Shown: positions 61,331 through 64,000 of the stretch, piece after piece
Numbering within the stretch: the first letter of the stretch is position 1
Layout: each line of letters begins with the position of its first letter
NCBI RefSeq assembly: GCF_901538355.1
Contig: NZ_LR593887.1
Location: forward strand, 1,960,920-2,024,919
Length of the DNA: 64,000 bases
Origin: Tuwongella immobilis
GTDB taxonomy: Bacteria; Planctomycetota; Planctomycetia; Gemmatales; Gemmataceae
Reading direction: 5' to 3'
Notes under the pieces: model-generated
Told to the model about the DNA's origin: nothing
Database searches by the model: none
The model's input: only the letters and a program-made list of their open reading frames with translations
Program-made: the position numbers and the translations under genes

Positions 61331-64000
61331 TTACTTCACCAGAGTGACATAATCCGCATCTGCCAAGGGAATCGTGAATGTCACTTTTCCATCGGCAAAT
61401 TGATGCGGAATCACCCTCTGCCCGGCGATACTGCGGACTTCCTTGGGCGAAGCCGGCATCCGCACCGTGACGGTGATTTCCTTCAGCGGTGCGTTGTTCC
61501 AATTCACCAGCGTCAGCAGCGTGCCGGTGGGGGAATCCATGGGAATGGCTTCCACATGCGGTGCGGAGCAGGTGACTTCCTGATTTAGCTTCGCCGAAGT
61601 CAGGCCAAGTCGGACGAAGTCGGCGGCAGAGGCATCAAAGTCGGTGGGATTGTAGACCGTGTGCCGACCGCCGCGAGCATAGGGTTGCACCCGCAAGCCG
61701 GATTTCATCCACGAGGTGCCGGGAGTGGTGCCGATGGCGGTGATGGTTCCCTGGCCGAGGTTGCGTTGGACGCCCGCTGCGCTGCCGTCGCTCCAAGTGG
61801 CGATGACAGTGGGGCCGTTCTGCATGATCGGCGAGAGTCGCTGCCGCATACCAAAGGCCGGAATCATCTTGCCGTTCCACTTCAGTTGGTCAATGGGATC
61901 GGCCAACGGGAGTTCCAGCAACGTGCGAATCACCGCCAGGTTGCTATCGGTGCGGGCTTCGGTGATGCCCAGCAGAGCGGCCATGGCCGGTTCGGGCTGA
62001 TCGTATTGATTCTTCAGCCCCAGCCCCGCTGTGGCCACCAGCGACCCGCCCGCTTTCACCCAGGCTTCCAACAGCGGCACCGTGCGACGGTCCAGCCATT
62101 CGCCCGCTTGGTAAACCACCTGATAATTCTTCAGCACGCCCAGATCGACGATATCATCTTCCGTGATGAGATCGACCGCATACCCCGCTTGCACCAACGC
62201 CAGGTACAGATATTGCTGCTCCTTGCGGGCGAGAATCGAATTTAATTCCTTGGGGGCGTTTTTGCACTGTGCGGTGAACGGATCGGCCGAGCGATCGACC
62301 ATCTTGCGGGCTTCGTGGAAATCCGTCGCTTGGCTGAGAATCAGCGCCACTTTCGCCGGGCGAAGTTTGCCCGTGGTCTGCATCGTTTCGATGGCCGCCG
62401 TATCGTGGATCGATTCGGTAATCACCCGGTAATTCTCCGGGTAGTGCCAGTTGATGTAATTTTCCGTGAAGCGTTCCGGCGGTCCCACCCAGAACGAATT
62501 GATATGCGATGCCCCGTAGCCAATGGAGAGCAGCATATTCCGCCGCAGATTCTCCGGCGTCTGCCCGGGGGCGTGCGGCATCACATAGAAATGAATCGGC
62601 AATTGATGATATTTCGACCCCGCTCGTATCTGGGCGAACATCCATGACACCATCTGCGGCACTTCCGGCACGCTGAAGATGTAATCTTCCGCCCACAACA
62701 TGCTCATACCGCGATATTTGAACAGGTCCACCCATTGATACACCGGGCCGTAGCACAGCGCCAAATGGTGTGGCGAGTAGTTCGCGCCGGTGAGCACTTC
62801 GGGGCCGAAGAGTTGTTCCGTGAGTTCCGTCATGGCGCGGAATTCGGAGAAGCGTTGTTCTTCGTTGAAGCGGTTGGAATACCACAGCAAGCGGCCGCCA
62901 TCGTCTTTTTTGTCCGTCAGTTTGGCCTGAGTGGGGGGCACGCCCAACTCATCGGCGGTGAGCTTCTTTTGGGCGATCCATTGCTGGAACGCGGCTTGTT
63001 GTTTCGCGTCTTGGAAGTTGATGCGGCCAACGTGAATTTCATCGCCGAAGCTGAGAATTTTCAGCTTGGATTTATTCGCATATTGATTGGCGAACTGCTT
63101 GATGGCATCGGGGCTGGACGCGTGGGCATGCAGGTCATCCCGAGCGGCGTGTGGGTACGAATCCGGCAGAATCGTGTTGTATCCCATGGTATGCTTCAGC
63201 TCATGCACCCATGGCTCATTACCCACGAAGGCACCGTAGAACAGCAGTTGTTTGGGCTTGGTGGCGCTCGCTTTTCGCCAGGTTTTCGCCTGGGCAATCA
63301 GCCCCTCGGCATGGGTGCGGGCCAGTTTCACCGTCGCCTTCGGATTCCAAGTCACATCAATCGGAATCACCACCGATTCCTGATTCCGGGCCATCACCGC
63401 GCCAACCGATTGATTTCCGGCGGCGTCGCGGGCGAACTGCAGCGGAATCTCGCTGGCTTCCGGCAATGAAACGGTCAAGCCTTCATCGTGGACCAACCGG
63501 CAGAATGGGCCGATGTTCACCCACGGAGACCATTCCCCGGCGGGAATCGGCTGATCGGGCAGTGCCATCGTTGCGCCGCCGTATTGCGGCTGATAGTGCC
63601 CCGCACGGGAAAGCGACAATTTCGCGGGTTTCGCGGTGGTATTGCGAAAGCGGACGTACAATTTCGACGCTGCGAAGGCTTCCATTGTGAACGGCGAACC
63701 CACCGAATACGGCTGGAATCCCTGATAGCGATTCTCCAGATCGGTCGTCAGCACAACGAAATCGACAAATCGGTCGCCGCCACGTTCGGGATTCTTGAGC
63801 GCGGTCAAGCGAATCGCCGCCGGACCCGCCGCCAGCAGCACCTCATTCGGTGACCCTTCCGCGGTGTCGTGATCGGTCCCCCAGGGCCACCACAACTCGT
63901 TGCTTTGTCCCGAGAAACTCCAGAGCCGATCCGTGCCTTTGCGACCGTAATCGTGACTGAACACGACTTTTCCGCCCTGAATAATCTCAATGCGGTGCAG
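61331..64000 (-). CDS. large secreted-type protein with beta-galactosidase-trimerisation-like domain (5' end outside)
   Basis: 890 residues are visible and the frame is open at 64000. The start is outside the window. The N-terminal ~190 residues are beta-rich (NELWWPWGTDHDTAEG, RAGHYQPQYGGATMALPD). A central part (~250-600) may be a TIM-barrel-like catalytic domain. Residues ~590-690 resemble the GATase-like trimerisation domain of GH42 enzymes (VYQAGEWLDRRTVPLLEAW, GGSLVATAGLGL). The C-terminal ~100 residues form a small beta domain. A polysaccharide-degrading exported enzyme is likely. No catalytic Glu pair can be fixed by eye. Confidence 0.6.
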   Translation of the reverse strand: MHRIEIIQGGKVVFSHDYGRKGTDRLWSFSGQSNELWWPWGTDHDTAEGSPNEVLLAAGPAAIRLTALKNPERGGDRFVDFVVLTTDLENRYQGFQPYSVGSPFTMEAFAASKLYVRFRNTTAKPAKLSLSRAGHYQPQYGGATMALPDQPIPAGEWSPWVNIGPFCRLVHDEGLTVSLPEASEIPLQFARDAAGNQSVGAVMARNQESVVIPIDVTWNPKATVKLARTHAEGLIAQAKTWRKASATKPKQLLFYGAFVGNEPWVHELKHTMGYNTILPDSYPHAARDDLHAHASSPDAIKQFANQYANKSKLKILSFGDEIHVGRINFQDAKQQAAFQQWIAQKKLTADELGVPPTQAKLTDKKDDGGRLLWYSNRFNEEQRFSEFRAMTELTEQLFGPEVLTGANYSPHHLALCYGPVYQWVDLFKYRGMSMLWAEDYIFSVPEVPQMVSWMFAQIRAGSKYHQLPIHFYVMPHAPGQTPENLRRNMLLSIGYGASHINSFWVGPPERFTENYINWHYPENYRVITESIHDTAAIETMQTTGKLRPAKVALILSQATDFHEARKMVDRSADPFTAQCKNAPKELNSILARKEQQYLYLALVQAGYAVDLITEDDIVDLGVLKNYQVVYQAGEWLDRRTVPLLEAWVKAGGSLVATAGLGLKNQYDQPEPAMAALLGITEARTDSNLAVIRTLLELPLADPIDQLKWNGKMIPAFGMRQRLSPIMQNGPTVIATWSDGSAAGVQRNLGQGTITAIGTTPGTSWMKSGLRVQPYARGGRHTVYNPTDFDASAADFVRLGLTSAKLNQEVTCSAPHVEAIPMDSPTGTLLTLVNWNNAPLKEITVTVRMPASPKEVRSIAGQRVIPHQFADGKVTFTIPLADADYVTLVK

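Noticed and set aside
1-64000. CRISPR array or tRNA/rRNA genes
   Set aside because: No regularly spaced repeats with unique spacers and no tRNA-like cloverleaf or rRNA sequence was recognised by eye.

Overview
The window comes from a planctomycete, most likely of the Gemmataceae (Gemmata/Tuwongella-like). The evidence is the chromosomal part: a DUF1559 pseudopilin-type protein, a fragment of a DUF1501 protein, a secreted NPCBM-type protein, a DUF1573 protein, a DUF255/YyaL protein, small cysteine-rich lipoproteins and a GC-rich composition. This placement rests on gene families seen in translation, not on a marker gene.

Positions 1-26040 are a tailed-phage (siphophage-like) prophage that runs off the left edge. 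The order is terminase C-terminus, DUF935-type portal, a large virion protein with a nuclease-like C-terminus, a CBM-like structural protein, a small tail-region protein, two fibre-like proteins, a lysis-like group (secreted Ig-like protein, papain-like protease, holin-like protein), an AT-rich accessory gene pair, then protease/scaffold, a decoration candidate, a DUF2190-type protein, the major capsid protein, a head-tail connector, a tail-tube candidate and a tail assembly chaperone with a textbook-looking -1 frameshift site. A second accessory pair (unknown protein plus PIN domain) follows. The tape-measure/distal-tail/lipoprotein block is on the opposite strand. A sigma-70-like factor and a ParB-like protein close the region. 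No integrase or transposase is inside the window.

Positions 26046-29577 form a small island bounded by two 36-bp direct copies of a palindromic sequence that differ at one base. It carries a three-gene operon matching an ABC-three-component (ABC-3C) conflict system: a REase-like/CTD protein, a small middle component and a DUF2326-type ABC ATPase. Each boundary repeat is joined to a broken gene, a signal-peptide stub on the left and a DUF1501 C-terminus on the right.

Positions 29580-36900 are a decayed polymorphic-toxin region, all on the minus strand except one relict. At least five HINT-domain remnants alternate with six intact small ORFs that look like immunity proteins, and the toxin domains between them are short, broken or absent. 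This resembles an orphan-immunity (acquired interbacterial defence) array. A plus-strand relict of the C-terminus of the prophage nuclease-like protein lies at its left end.

Positions 37007-64000 are ordinary chromosome: a lipoprotein, an NPCBM protein, a 1000-residue FAD/Fe-S oxidoreductase, a sugar isomerase/epimerase, DUF1573 and YyaL-type proteins, an MFS transporter, CinA (with an unusual residue), Hpt, a glycosyltransferase-like protein, GlgC, RpiB, a DUF1559 protein, an esterase, two divergent ABC-2-type membrane proteins, a DUF4878-like protein, a VOC protein, a SWIM zinc-finger protein and a large GH-like protein cut by the right edge.
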